From Nitratireductor kimnyeongensis (GTDB lineage Bacteria; Pseudomonadota; Alphaproteobacteria; Rhizobiales; Rhizobiaceae), in contig NZ_CP078143.1 in the NCBI RefSeq assembly GCF_019891395.1, positions 1,866,001-1,930,000 on the forward strand: DNA of 64,000 nucleotides. The letters are read 5' to 3'. The notes under the pieces were generated by a model, which worked only from the letters and a program-made list of their open reading frames with translations, was not told where the DNA came from and did not search any database. Of the stretch, positions 33,700 to 44,764 are shown in pieces. A program made the translations under genes and the position numbers. The first letter of the stretch is position 1, and each line of letters begins with the position of its first letter.

Positions 33700-35190
33700 A
33701 TGACAACACGAAAGCATGTCTGCGTGATCGGCGCCGGCGTCAGCGGTCTTGCCGCCGCCCGCTCCTTCAAGAAGCGGGGCCACCGGGTGACCGTTCTTGA
33801 ACGCAGCCACGAACTGGGCGGGGTCTGGGAGCCCTCACGCTCCTATCCGGATGTACAGACGCAGAGCCCCAAGGATCTCTATCGCTACACCGACAAGGCG
33901 ATGCCGAAGGATTTTCCCGAATGGCCGAAGGGCCCGCAGGTCTTCTCCTACCTGTCGGATTATGCAGACGACCACGGCTTACGACCGCTGATCCGATTCA
34001 ACACCACAGTGTCGGCCATGCGCCGCCGCGACGATGGTGAACCCGGCTGGGAACTCGATCTCGAAACGGCGAATGGCGAGAAAGCCAGCGAAACCTTCGA
34101 TTTTGTCGCCGTCTGCACCGGCCAGTTCAGTGAGAAGAACATTCTCACCCATCCGGGCCAGGAGGAGTTCGAGGCGGCGGGAGGGACCGTGATCCACTCG
34201 TCCGAATACACCGATCCAGAAATGGTGAAGGGTAAGAACGTCACGGTTCTCGGTTTCTCGAAATCGGCGACCGACATTGCCGTGAGCGCGGTGAAATCGG
34301 GTGCTCGCTCCGTCACCATCGTCTATCTGGAATCGGTCTGGCGCATTCCCTACTTTGTCGGCGGGCTGATCAACTTCAAGCGCATCCTCTATATCCGCGC
34401 GCAGGAGAAGATGTTTCCGGGCTGGAGCCGGAGCGGATTCGCCCGCTTCAACCATGCCGTTGCCCGGCCCTTCATCTGGGCCCACTGGCGCGCGCTGGAA
34501 GCGCTTCTGACCGTACAGCTCAAGCTCAACAAGACCGGGCTGAAGCCCAAAGAGCCCATCGAAGGTGGCGTGAACTGCTCGGTTCCCATCGCTACGCCGG
34601 GCTTTTTCGAGATGGTGGCAGACGGGCGCATCAAGGCCGTGCAGGGTACCTTCGCGAGCTATGAACCCGGCGCGATCAGGTTGACTGGCGGCGAGCTGAT
34701 CAAGGCCGACATGGCGATCCTCGCCGTTGGCTGGAAACTCGGCGTTCCCTACCTGCCGGCGGAATACCGCGAAAAGCTGGTGGAGCCGGACGGGCAGTAC
34801 CGACTCTATCGCCTGATTGCCAATCCGGACATTCCCGATCTCGGCTTTGTCGGTTTCAACTCGTCGTTCTGCACCGTTTTGTGTGCCGACCTCGCCGCCG
34901 AATGGTTGGTGCGCTACGCGGACGGAAAACTGGCGAAACAACCGACCCCGGAGGAAATGCGCGCCAACATGGACATGATGCTCCACTGGCGACGCAACGA
35001 GCGACCGGCCGCGAAAATCTATGGCGGCCTGTGCGTGGCGCCCTATCACTTCAAGCATTTCGACGAGTTGATCGACGACATCGGCGCGCGGGTGAAACGC
35101 CGCAACCCGCTGGCGGAAAATCTCTCGCCTCCGGATGCCGATGCCTATGCCCGCTATCTGCGCTCCGTACCTGATTATCAGGTGACGTGA
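33700..35190 (+). CDS. Flavin-containing monooxygenase (FMO/Baeyer-Villiger type)
   Basis: 496 residues from ATG 33700, with GGGAGGAACG upstream; the in-frame TTG 33676 is not favoured. The FAD Rossmann motif is at residues 8-16 (CVIGAGVSGL, GxGxxG), followed by the acidic end of strand two (VLERSHELGGVWE). The FMO-type segment TVIHSSEYTD precedes a second Rossmann motif for NADPH near residue 182 (VLGFSKSATDIAVSAV). FMO-family enzymes oxygenate N, S or ketone carbons with NADPH and O2. It lies behind the cupin gene in a possible AraC-controlled unit. Substrate unknown. Confidence 0.88.
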   Translation: MTTRKHVCVIGAGVSGLAAARSFKKRGHRVTVLERSHELGGVWEPSRSYPDVQTQSPKDLYRYTDKAMPKDFPEWPKGPQVFSYLSDYADDHGLRPLIRFNTTVSAMRRRDDGEPGWELDLETANGEKASETFDFVAVCTGQFSEKNILTHPGQEEFEAAGGTVIHSSEYTDPEMVKGKNVTVLGFSKSATDIAVSAVKSGARSVTIVYLESVWRIPYFVGGLINFKRILYIRAQEKMFPGWSRSGFARFNHAVARPFIWAHWRALEALLTVQLKLNKTGLKPKEPIEGGVNCSVPIATPGFFEMVADGRIKAVQGTFASYEPGAIRLTGGELIKADMAILAVGWKLGVPYLPAEYREKLVEPDGQYRLYRLIANPDIPDLGFVGFNSSFCTVLCADLAAEWLVRYADGKLAKQPTPEEMRANMDMMLHWRRNERPAAKIYGGLCVAPYHFKHFDELIDDIGARVKRRNPLAENLSPPDADAYARYLRSVPDYQVT

Positions 35191-35333
35191 GGCAGCGCCG
35201 CGCCGGCCTCCTCCCCGGCGCGGCGCAGCCCCCGTCTCTTTTGGCACACACTTGAAATCCATGGCGGCATGGGCGAAGGAAAAGGAAGCACAGACCGTGC
35301 GCAACGATTTTTCCTGTCCGGAGTAGACGTTCC

Positions 35334-36386
35334 GTGAAAACCCTGACCATCCGCCGCCCCGACGACTGGCATCTGCATCTGCGCGATGGCGCGGTTCTGG
35401 AGGCGGTTCTGCCGCATTCTTCCGCTGATTTCGCCCGCGCGATCATCATGCCCAATCTGGTGCCGCCGGTGGTGACGGTGAAGGATGCGCTGGCCTACCG
35501 CGACCGCATCATGGCGGCAAAGCCCGAAGGACATGACTTCGCGCCGCTGATGACGCTTTACCTGACCGAGCAGACGGATCCCGACGACGTGGCGGCCGGC
35601 CACCGAGACGGGCACATCACGGCGGTGAAGCTCTATCCGGCGGGTGCGACCACCAATTCCCAGAGCGGCGTGCGCGATCTGATGAAGGTGCAGCCGGTGC
35701 TGGAGCGCATGGCCGAGATTGGCCTGCCGCTGTGCGTGCATGGCGAGGTTACGGACGCCTCCATCGACATCTTCGACCGCGAGGCCGTCTTCATCGAACG
35801 GGTGCTCAATCCGCTGCGTGAGCGCCTGCCCGAGCTCAAGGTGATCATGGAGCATGTGACAACGAAAAACGGGGTCGACTATGTTCAAAGCGCGGAGAAG
35901 AACCTTGCCGCCTCACTCACCACGCATCATCTGATCATCAACCGGAATGCCATTCTGGCTGGCGGTATCCGCCCGCACTACTACTGCCTGCCCGTTGCCA
36001 AGCGCGAGGAGCACCGGCTGGCGCTGCGCAAGGCGGCGACATCGGGCGACAGCCGCTTTTTCCTCGGCACCGATTCGGCACCGCATCTCGACCCGGCCAA
36101 GGAATCGGCCTGCGGCTGTGCCGGCATTTTTACGTCCATCAACACCATGTCGTGCCTGGCGCATGTGTTCGAGGAAGAGGGCGCGCTGGACAAACTGGAG
36201 GCCTTCGCCTCCCTCAACGGCCCTGCCTATTACGGACTGCCCGCCAATGAAGACACGATCACACTGGTGCGCCGTGATGAGTCGGTGGAGTTCCCCAAAT
36301 CCGTCTACAGCTCAGACGGTACGATCACCGTGTTTGATCCCATGTTCCCGTTGCATTGGGCGGTAGAGAAACAGCCGGCCGGCTGA
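35334..36386 (+). CDS. pyrC: Dihydroorotase, class II
   Basis: 350 residues, same as E. coli PyrC (348). It cyclises carbamoyl-aspartate to dihydroorotate in pyrimidine synthesis. Metal ligands are visible: [10 protein letters not shown] (about 10-19), the carbamylated Lys in [17 protein letters not shown] near residue 101, His in [10 protein letters not shown], His in VIMEHVTTK, and Asp in [10 protein letters not shown]. The start is GTG 35334, with GGAG 10-13 nt upstream; no better ATG exists. It stands alone and converges on fdsD with only 2 bp between the stops. Confidence 0.95.
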   Translation: MKTLTIRRPDDWHLHLRDGAVLEAVLPHSSADFARAIIMPNLVPPVVTVKDALAYRDRIMAAKPEGHDFAPLMTLYLTEQTDPDDVAAGHRDGHITAVKLYPAGATTNSQSGVRDLMKVQPVLERMAEIGLPLCVHGEVTDASIDIFDREAVFIERVLNPLRERLPELKVIMEHVTTKNGVDYVQSAEKNLAASLTTHHLIINRNAILAGGIRPHYYCLPVAKREEHRLALRKAATSGDSRFFLGTDSAPHLDPAKESACGCAGIFTSINTMSCLAHVFEEEGALDKLEAFASLNGPAYYGLPANEDTITLVRRDESVEFPKSVYSSDGTITVFDPMFPLHWAVEKQPAG

Positions 36387-36388
36387 CA

Positions 36389-36634
36389 TCAGGCGGCCTT
36401 GGGCCGATTGATCGTTTGCGATGCTTCCAGAACGAGCGGGGAAAGCCCATCGCCGCCCATCTCGATGATCTCGAACAGGCGGCTACGCATGCGCGGCTCC
36501 CAGAACTTGTTGATGTGATCGGCAACGCCTGCAACACGTTCGGCCTCCGGCTGCGAGGTGAAGAACGTGGCGATCTGATTGGCCATATAGACGAGATGCT
36601 CGTCGCCGGATTTGAACTTTTCGTCATGCGACAT
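36389..36634 (-). CDS. fdsD: Formate dehydrogenase delta subunit
   Basis: 81 residues. The sequence HLVYMANQIATFFTSQPEAE and HINKFWEPRMRSRLFEI is typical of FdsD, a small subunit needed for the soluble NAD-dependent molybdenum formate dehydrogenase; in Rhodobacter FdsD assists cofactor modification and delivery with FdsC. It overlaps the 3' end of fdhD by 11 bp and is the last gene of fdsGBACD. Confidence 0.92.
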   Translation of the reverse strand: MSHDEKFKSGDEHLVYMANQIATFFTSQPEAERVAGVADHINKFWEPRMRSRLFEIIEMGGDGLSPLVLEASQTINRPKAA

Positions 36635-37451
36635 GTCTGGCCGCTCCAGTGGTCACGCGTTGGGGGTGGGTGAAAATGTCGAACTCCTCGCCGCGCACGA
36701 GGGCGACGAGGGTCATGCCGGCGGTTTCCGCCGTGCGAATCGCAAGCGCTGTGGGCGCTGAAACGGCAGCAATGAGCGGCGCGCCGATGGCGGCGGTTTT
36801 CTGAACCATCTCCACCGAAACGCGGGAAGTGACGATCACCGCGCCGGTGCTGCGATCAATGCCAGCCTTGACGAGCGCGCCAGCCAGCTTGTCGAGCGCA
36901 TTGTGCCGGCCCACATCCTCGCGCGCGGCAATAATGCCCTTGCCGGGGATGTAGAAACCGGCTGCATGGACAGCACCCGTGGCTTTGTGAAGCTCCTGAT
37001 GTTGGTGCAGATCGCCCACGGCACCGGTGACCTCGGCGGCTGTGAAGCGCTGCGCGGACGCGGTTTCCGGCACGGAGCGCATGGCTTCCTCGATGCTCTC
37101 GATTCCACAAAGGCCGCAACCGACCGGACCGGCCAGCCGCCTGCGCCGCGCCTCGAAGCGCCTGTTGGCGGTGTCGCGCAGGCGGATCTGCAGGTCGATG
37201 CCCGCACCCGGCTCCTGAACAGTGATCGTGTCGATCTCGTCGGCGCTGGCGATGATGCCTTCCGTAACACTGAAGCCCAGGGCGAAGTCTTCGAGGTCCG
37301 CCGGCGTCGCCATCATCACGGCATGGGTTGTGCCACCATAGGAAAGCGCCACCGGCGTTTCCTCGGGCACCGTGCGCGCGCTGACCTTCGTCCCGCCGGT
37401 TCGGCGGGCCGTTCTGGTAACGCGGGCTGTGGCTGGAACACCGCTGCTCAT
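36624..37451 (-). CDS. fdsC: FdhD/FdsC sulfurtransferase-type chaperone for formate dehydrogenase
   Basis: 275 residues from ATG 37451, 16 bp after the fdsA stop; the longer open frame to 37562 runs into fdsA. Family marks are EETPVALSYGGTTHAVMMAT, LEDFALGFSVTEGII, the CGLCG cysteine loop (GPVGCGLCGIES) and AREDVGRHNALDKLAG. FdhD/FdsC binds bis-MGD and passes sulfur to the molybdenum cofactor before insertion into FdsA. The operon order (A-C-D) is the same as in Rhodobacter and Cupriavidus. Confidence 0.93.
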   Translation of the reverse strand: MSSGVPATARVTRTARRTGGTKVSARTVPEETPVALSYGGTTHAVMMATPADLEDFALGFSVTEGIIASADEIDTITVQEPGAGIDLQIRLRDTANRRFEARRRRLAGPVGCGLCGIESIEEAMRSVPETASAQRFTAAEVTGAVGDLHQHQELHKATGAVHAAGFYIPGKGIIAAREDVGRHNALDKLAGALVKAGIDRSTGAVIVTSRVSVEMVQKTAAIGAPLIAAVSAPTALAIRTAETAGMTLVALVRGEEFDIFTHPQRVTTGAARHVA

Positions 37452-37467
37452 GCTGGAACCGGCGGGG

Positions 37468-40356
37468 TTATTCCGCCGCCTCCACATGCACGATGCGACG
37501 GCTCTGGCGCGCGTGCTCCTCGTAGTCTTCCTGCCACTCGGACGGACCGTTGGACGGGGCAATCTGCACCGCCGTGACCTTGTATTCGGGGCAGTTGGTG
37601 GCCCAGTCGGAATATTCGGTCGTCACCACATTGGCCTGCGTGGCCGGGTGGTGGAAGGTGGTGTAGACGACGCCCGGCGCAACGCGCTCGGTGATGGTGG
37701 CGCGCAGGCTGGTCTCGCCAGAACGGCTCTTGAGCTTCACCCAGTCGCCCTCGCGAACGCCACGGGTCTCGGCGTCGAAGGGATGGATCTCCAGGAGATC
37801 CTCGTCGTGCCAGACGACATTCTCCGTGCGGCGCGTCTGTGCGCCGACATTGTATTGCGAGAGGATGCGGCCGGTGGTGAGCAGCAGCGGGAAGCGCGGG
37901 CCGGCTTTCTCGTCGGTGGCAACATAGGCGGTGCGCACGAACTTGCCCTTGCCGCGCACGAAGCCGTCCATATGCATGACGGGTGTGCCGGTGGGAGCCT
38001 TCTCGTTGCACGGCCACTGGACCGAGCCTTCCTTTTCCAGAAGCTCATAGGTAACGCCGGCAAAACTCGGCGTTGTAGCCGCGATTTCGGCCATGATCTC
38101 GGAAGGATGCGTGTAGTTCCAGTTCTGGCCCAGCGCGCGGGCCATGTCCTGCGTGACCTCCCAATCGGCATAGCCGTTCTTTGGCTCCATCACCTTGCGG
38201 ACGCGGTTGATGCGGCGTTCGGCATTGGTGAAGGTGCCGTCCTTCTCAAGGAAGGTGGAGCCCGGCAGGAATATGTGGGCGTAGTTGGCGGTCTCGTTCA
38301 GGAAAAGATCGTGAACGATGACGCATTCCATCGCTTCCAGACCGGCCGCCACATGATGCGTGTTGGGATCGGACTGGAGAATGTCCTCGCCCTGCACGTA
38401 AAGCGCCTTGAAGGAGCCATCGACGGCGGCGTCGAGCATGTTGGGAATACGCAGGCCCGGCTCGTTGTCGAGCTTCACGCCCCACAGGCTCTCATAGATC
38501 GCGCGGGTCGCATCCTCGGAGATGTGGCGGTAGCCCGGCATCTCGTGCGGGAACGAACCCATGTCGCAGGAGCCCTGCACGTTGTTCTGGCCGCGCAGCG
38601 GGTTCACGCCCACACCCGGCCGACCGATATTGCCGGTGGCCATGGCGAGGTTCGCAATGGCCATGACGGTGGTGGAACCCTGGCTGTGTTCGGTGACGCC
38701 GAGGCCGTAATAGATCGCGCCGTTACCACCGGTGGCGTAGAGACGTGCCGCGCCGCGGATCAGATCGGCGGAAACGCCGGACATTTTTTCGATGGCTTCC
38801 GGGCTGTTTTCCGGCTGGAGCACGAAACTCGCCCAATCCTGGAACTCGTCCCAGTCGCAGCGCTCACGGATGAAGGCTTCATCGAACAGACCTTCCGAAA
38901 CGATCACATGGGCAAGGGCGGTCAGCACGGCGACATTGGTGCCGGGTTTCAGCGGCAGGTGATAGCTTGCCTCCACATGGGGCGTGCGCACGAGGTCGAT
39001 GCGGCGCGGGTCGAGGACGATCAGCTTCGCACCTTCGCGCAGGCGCTTCTTGAGGCGCGAGCCGAAGACGGGATGGGCGTCCGTCGGGTTGGCACCGATG
39101 ACCAGAACGACATCGGTGTGCTCGACAGAATCGAAATCCTGCGTGCCGGCGGAGGTGCCGAATGTGGTCTTCAGGCCGTAGCCCGTGGGCGAGTGGCAGA
39201 CGCGGGCGCAGGTGTCGACATTGTTGTTGCCGAAAGCCTGCCGCACCAGTTTCTGAACGAGATAGGTCTCTTCATTGGTGCAGCGCGACGAGGTGATGCC
39301 GCCCACAGAGCCCCGGCCATATTTCTGCTGGATGCGGCCGATCTCGCTGCCGATATGGGCGTAGACCTCTTCCCAGGACACTTCGCGCCACGGGTCGGTG
39401 ATCTTTTCGCGGATCATCGGGTTGAGGATGCGGTCCTTGTGGTTGGCATAGCCATAGGCAAAGCGGCCCTTCACGCAGGAATGACCGCGATTGGCCTTGC
39501 CATCCTTGTAGGGCACCATGCGGACGACTTCCTCGCCCTTCATCTCGGCCTTGAACGAGCAGCCAACGCCGCAATAGGCGCAGGTTGTGACGGCGGAATG
39601 GTCGGGCATCCCCATCTCGATGATGGATTTTTCCTGAAGCGCGCCGGTGGGGCAGGCCTGCACGCAGGCACCGCAGGAAACGCATTCCGACTGCAGGAAG
39701 GGTTCATCCATGCCGGCGGTGATGCGGCTTTCGAAACCGCGCCCTTCCACGGTGAGCGCGAAGGTGCCCTGCTGCTCTTCACAGGCACGGACGCATAGCG
39801 AGCATACGATGCACTTCGCCGGATCGTAAGCGAAATAGGGGTTGGAAACGTCCAGTTCCTTGAAGTTCACCCCGTGCTCGCCAATGGGCGAGGGCTCAAG
39901 GTGGTTTGCCCCTTCGTCGCCATAGCGGTTCTGTTTCAGGCCAACGGTCTCGGCCATGTTCGCCATCTCGCAATCGCCAGCGGCGCAGGCCGCGCAGTCT
40001 TCCGGATGGTCGGACATGTAGAGTTCCATCACGCCGCGGCGGATGGTGTTGAGGCGGTCGGTCTTTGTGTTGACGGAAATGCCGTCCATGGCCGGCGTGG
40101 TGCAGGAGGCCGGCGTGCCGCCCTTGCCCTCGATCTCGACGAGGCAGAGGCGGCAGGAGCCGAAGCTCTTGACCATGTCGTTGGCGCAGAGCTTCGGCAC
40201 GGCGATACCGGCCTGGCGTGCGGCGCGCATGATCGACGTGCCTTCCGGAACGGTGACTGACTTTCCGTCGATGGTCAGCGTTACCGTCTTGTCAGAGCGG
40301 ACAGCGGGTGTGCCGTAGTCGATTTCTTCTACGAAACGCTTGTCGGTTCCACACAT
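37468..40356 (-). CDS. fdsA: NAD-dependent formate dehydrogenase alpha subunit (molybdenum, iron-sulfur)
   Basis: 962 residues, full length for FdsA. It oxidises formate to CO2 at a bis-MGD molybdenum centre. N-terminal NuoG-like part: a [2Fe-2S] ferredoxin domain (CANDMVKSFGSCRLCLVEI), a His/Cys cluster (DHPEDCAACAAGDC) and two [4Fe-4S] motifs (CIVCSLCVRAC, CVSCGACVQACP). A further cluster (CAYCGVGC) starts the molybdopterin domain. The Mo ligand is Cys in DTCARVCHSPT, so it is the cysteine and not the selenocysteine form. The C-terminal molydop-binding domain is complete (YTTFHHPATQANVVTTEYSD). A Shine-Dalgarno AGGAGG overlaps the fdsB stop, 9 bp upstream. Confidence 0.96.
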   Translation of the reverse strand: MCGTDKRFVEEIDYGTPAVRSDKTVTLTIDGKSVTVPEGTSIMRAARQAGIAVPKLCANDMVKSFGSCRLCLVEIEGKGGTPASCTTPAMDGISVNTKTDRLNTIRRGVMELYMSDHPEDCAACAAGDCEMANMAETVGLKQNRYGDEGANHLEPSPIGEHGVNFKELDVSNPYFAYDPAKCIVCSLCVRACEEQQGTFALTVEGRGFESRITAGMDEPFLQSECVSCGACVQACPTGALQEKSIIEMGMPDHSAVTTCAYCGVGCSFKAEMKGEEVVRMVPYKDGKANRGHSCVKGRFAYGYANHKDRILNPMIREKITDPWREVSWEEVYAHIGSEIGRIQQKYGRGSVGGITSSRCTNEETYLVQKLVRQAFGNNNVDTCARVCHSPTGYGLKTTFGTSAGTQDFDSVEHTDVVLVIGANPTDAHPVFGSRLKKRLREGAKLIVLDPRRIDLVRTPHVEASYHLPLKPGTNVAVLTALAHVIVSEGLFDEAFIRERCDWDEFQDWASFVLQPENSPEAIEKMSGVSADLIRGAARLYATGGNGAIYYGLGVTEHSQGSTTVMAIANLAMATGNIGRPGVGVNPLRGQNNVQGSCDMGSFPHEMPGYRHISEDATRAIYESLWGVKLDNEPGLRIPNMLDAAVDGSFKALYVQGEDILQSDPNTHHVAAGLEAMECVIVHDLFLNETANYAHIFLPGSTFLEKDGTFTNAERRINRVRKVMEPKNGYADWEVTQDMARALGQNWNYTHPSEIMAEIAATTPSFAGVTYELLEKEGSVQWPCNEKAPTGTPVMHMDGFVRGKGKFVRTAYVATDEKAGPRFPLLLTTGRILSQYNVGAQTRRTENVVWHDEDLLEIHPFDAETRGVREGDWVKLKSRSGETSLRATITERVAPGVVYTTFHHPATQANVVTTEYSDWATNCPEYKVTAVQIAPSNGPSEWQEDYEEHARQSRRIVHVEAAE

Positions 40357-40365
40357 GGTGTCCTC

Positions 40366-41918
<1,553 letters not shown>

Positions 41919-41922
<4 letters not shown>

Positions 41923-42392
41923 GCCCGCACCTCCTCAGCGATCTCCTCGGCCCGCGCATCATCGATGCGGCCAATAACCTCGCCGTCGAGCATGGCGGAG
42001 GGCGCGCAGGCGCAAAGGCCCAGACAATAGACCGGCTCCAGCGTCACCGCGCCATCGGCGGACGTCTCGTGAAACCTGATGCCGAGCAGTTTCTGAAGTT
42101 TTTCGGCAATGGCATCGCCGCCCATGGACTGGCAGGCCTCGGCCCGGCAAAGCTTCAGCACATGACGGCCAGCCGGCTTTTCGCGGTAGTCGTGATAGAA
42201 TGAGACAACGCCATAGACTTCAGCACGGGAAAGGTTGAGGGCCTCGGCAATGATGGGCAGGCTTTCACGCGGCACATGGCCGAGCTCCCGCTGAATCCCA
42301 TTGAGAATGGGTAATAACGGGCCCTCTTCGTCTTTCCACCGATCGATGATCGGCTCGACGGCGGACGCAATTTCGGTACGTGCTTGCTGCAT
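41919..42392 (-). CDS. fdsG: Formate dehydrogenase gamma subunit (NuoE-like)
   Basis: 157 residues with a helical N-terminus and a thioredoxin-like [2Fe-2S] domain; ligands are in LCRAEACQSMGG and VYCLGLCACAP. It forms the diaphorase part with FdsB. First structural gene of the operon, 94 bp downstream of a LysR-type gene on the same strand. GGGAGGGCG lies upstream of ATG 42392. Confidence 0.94.
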
Positions 42393-42472
42393 CTCGCAGC
42401 GCCCTCCCTAACGATGCTCGTTCTGAAGGGGAACAAATCCACTGTGAAGGATCAATATAGCATATTCGTCAT

Positions 42473-42493
42473 ACGATAGAAATTCTCTATCGT
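42473..42493. promoter_or_regulatory. Palindromic T-N11-A element between the LysR gene and fdsG
   Basis: ACGATAGA (42473-42480), AATTC, TCTATCGT (42486-42493) is a perfect palindrome with 8-bp arms that contains T-N11-A (42477/42489), the LysR-type box. It overlaps the 3' end of the LysR gene, about 80 bp upstream of the fdsG start. A further ATAG lies at 42456-42460. It is probably the activator site of the fds operon. Confidence 0.5.
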
Positions 42494-43386
42494 TGCGAAT
42501 TGTAGCGTTCGGCGAGCTGTCTTGCTTCGTAAAGCAGCGCGGAGACAAGCGGGGTGTGTGGCTCGCGCTTGACCGCCACCAGCCCGACGAGATGACTTGC
42601 GTCCGGTTCGACGATGGGGATAGCGCGGATAGGCTCGGCAAAACCCAGAACTTCCGCAAGGTTGAGCGGCATGATGGAGGCCCATTTGCCGGTGCGGATG
42701 TGGGAAAAGAGCACGATCATAGAGTTCGATTCGAGCGTGGGATGCGCCGTCGCGCCCACCTCCTCCAGATGCTTGTTGATGATTCGCCGGTTCTGCATGT
42801 CAGGCGTGAGAAGGCAGAGCGGCAGTTCGGCCACTTCCTTCCATGTGACCGTTTCGCGATCTGCGAGACGGTTGGCGGCGGCGGTGATGAGCTGGTAGCG
42901 CTCGGAATAGAGCGGTACGGATGCAACGTGACCGAGCGGCTCATTGTCGAGATAGGTGATGCCGATATCGATCTCGAAATTCTCCAGAAGTGAAAGTACC
43001 TCCAGCGAGGTGCGCGAAATGATGGAGAAGGTGACTTCGGGGTGCTTTTCGCGAAAGGGCGTGGTCAGTTCGGGCAACATGGCGAGCGCTGTGGGGATGG
43101 CGGCGATGCGCACATGGCCGGCCAGGCCGCGCCGCGCTGCCCTCATCTCGGCTCGCATGGTCCGAGTATCGCCGACAATGCGCCGCGCCCATTCCAGCAC
43201 GCGCTGGCCCTCCGGGGTCAAACCCTGAAAACGTGACCCGCGCTGAACCAGCATCACACCGAGCTGATCTTCAAGTTGCTTGATGGCTGCGGACAGGGTG
43301 GGCTGCGTGATGCCGAGCTCGGCGGCGGCGCGGCCGAAGTGCTGCTCCTTGGCGAGCGCGATAAAGAATTCCAACTTGTCGATCAT
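42487..43386 (-). CDS. fdsR: LysR-family regulator adjacent to the formate dehydrogenase operon
   Basis: 299 residues. Winged helix at about 3-62 (FGRAAAELGITQPTLSAAIK, QLEDQLGVMLVQRGSRFQGL), and a typical substrate-binding domain. Its position directly upstream of fdsG on the same strand matches fdsR of Cupriavidus and other bacteria, where the product responds to formate. The name is by context. A LysR-type palindrome overlaps its stop codon (TAG, 42487-42489). Confidence 0.85.
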   Translation of the reverse strand: MIDKLEFFIALAKEQHFGRAAAELGITQPTLSAAIKQLEDQLGVMLVQRGSRFQGLTPEGQRVLEWARRIVGDTRTMRAEMRAARRGLAGHVRIAAIPTALAMLPELTTPFREKHPEVTFSIISRTSLEVLSLLENFEIDIGITYLDNEPLGHVASVPLYSERYQLITAAANRLADRETVTWKEVAELPLCLLTPDMQNRRIINKHLEEVGATAHPTLESNSMIVLFSHIRTGKWASIMPLNLAEVLGFAEPIRAIPIVEPDASHLVGLVAVKREPHTPLVSALLYEARQLAERYNSQR

Positions 43387-43517
43387 GGCGTGACGCTACA
43401 TCGGTGAAGCGCGAGCGGCAATGTGCAAGACACACCAATGAGGGGTTGCCCTTTTTGCCTCTCTTGGCCCGCGCGCCCATCTGCATTATCTGAAGGAAAA
43501 CACAAAGGCACGTGCAC

Positions 43518-44693
43518 ATGACTCTCGACAGACAGACCGTCATCGACCGCTTGCGGTCCGTGAAGGGCCCCGACCTGGAAGGCGATATCGTTTCTCGGGG
43601 GCTGGTTTCTGAGATCTTTATCGCAGACGGCAAGGTTTTCTTCTCGATCACGGTTCCGGCAAAACGCGCGCAGGAATTAGAACCATTGCGGCAGGCGGCG
43701 GAGAACGCCGTCAAAACATTGCCGGGTGTCAAGGGCGCGATGGTCGCGCTGACGGCAGAAAAGGCAGGCGGCGGCATGGGCACGACACCGCCGCCACGGT
43801 CAAATTCGACCCCACCACGGCCCGCCCCGCAGCGCCCGGCGCCGGGTGGACCTGCCGCTCCGGCTGGCCAGCAGCCGGCGAAACAGGATGTGCCCGGCAT
43901 CAAGGCGATCATCGCCGTGGCGAGCGGCAAGGGTGGTGTCGGCAAATCGACAACGGCTGTGAATCTTGCGCTGGGGCTGAAGGCGTTGGGCCTGAAGGTC
44001 GGCATTCTCGATGCGGACATTTACGGACCCTCGATGCCGCGCCTACTCGGGCTCAAGGGAAAGCCGGAAACCGCCGACGGAAAGACGCTGAAGCCTATGG
44101 AGGCGTTCGGCGTGAAGGTCATGTCCATGGGCTTCCTCGTGGAGGAAGAGACGCCGATGATCTGGCGTGGCCCGATGGTCGTTTCGGCGCTGCGGCAAAT
44201 GCTGCGTGACGTAGCCTGGGGTGAACTTGACGTGCTCGTGGTCGACATGCCGCCCGGCACGGGCGACGCACAGCTCACCATGGCCCAACAGGTGCCGCTC
44301 GCCGGTGCGGTCATTGTTTCCACACCGCAGGATCTGGCCTTGATCGACGCGCGTAAGGGGCTGAACATGTTCAGGCGGGTGGATGTCCCGCTACTCGGCA
44401 TTGTCGAGAACATGAGCTACTTCGTGGCCCCTGACACAGGCAAGCGCTATGACATTTTCGGCCATGGCGGCGCGAAGGCGGAGGCGGAACGGCTGGGCGT
44501 GCCCTTCCTCGGCGAAGTACCGCTGACCATGGATGTTCGCGAGACCTCCGATGCGGGAACACCGGTTGTGGCATCAAACCCCGATGGCGTGCAGGCCGGG
44601 GTTTACAAGGAAATCGCCAACCGTGTGCAAATGCATCTAGCTGCTGCCATGCAGAATGCTGCGAATGAAGCGCCGGCCATCGTTTTCGAGTAA
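43518..44693 (+). CDS. mrp: Mrp/ApbC-type iron-sulfur cluster carrier ATPase
   Basis: 391 residues from ATG 43518 (GTG 43512 is an alternative). Residues about 1-85 are the MIP18/DUF59 domain, 90-130 a Pro-rich linker, and 135-380 the Mrp P-loop ATPase with the deviant Walker A GKGGVGKST, switch DADIYGPSMPRL and VVDMPPGTGDAQLTMAQQ. The C-terminal CxxC that binds a bridging cluster in many family members is not present, as in a number of alphaproteobacterial forms. It is thought to carry Fe-S clusters to target proteins, which fits the proximity of the Fe-S rich formate dehydrogenase, though Mrp is general. Confidence 0.92.
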   Translation: MTLDRQTVIDRLRSVKGPDLEGDIVSRGLVSEIFIADGKVFFSITVPAKRAQELEPLRQAAENAVKTLPGVKGAMVALTAEKAGGGMGTTPPPRSNSTPPRPAPQRPAPGGPAAPAGQQPAKQDVPGIKAIIAVASGKGGVGKSTTAVNLALGLKALGLKVGILDADIYGPSMPRLLGLKGKPETADGKTLKPMEAFGVKVMSMGFLVEEETPMIWRGPMVVSALRQMLRDVAWGELDVLVVDMPPGTGDAQLTMAQQVPLAGAVIVSTPQDLALIDARKGLNMFRRVDVPLLGIVENMSYFVAPDTGKRYDIFGHGGAKAEAERLGVPFLGEVPLTMDVRETSDAGTPVVASNPDGVQAGVYKEIANRVQMHLAAAMQNAANEAPAIVFE

Positions 44694-44764
44694 AGCAAAC
44701 GCCACGATTGATTGATTGCGTTGCGCGTGTAACAAAGCGCTCCATCCAATCAAGGGGGATTTCC

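Noticed and set aside
37372..39798. 808-codon plus-strand frame opposite fdsA
   Set aside because: Antisense shadow of fdsA; the opposite strand shows all cofactor motifs of formate dehydrogenase.
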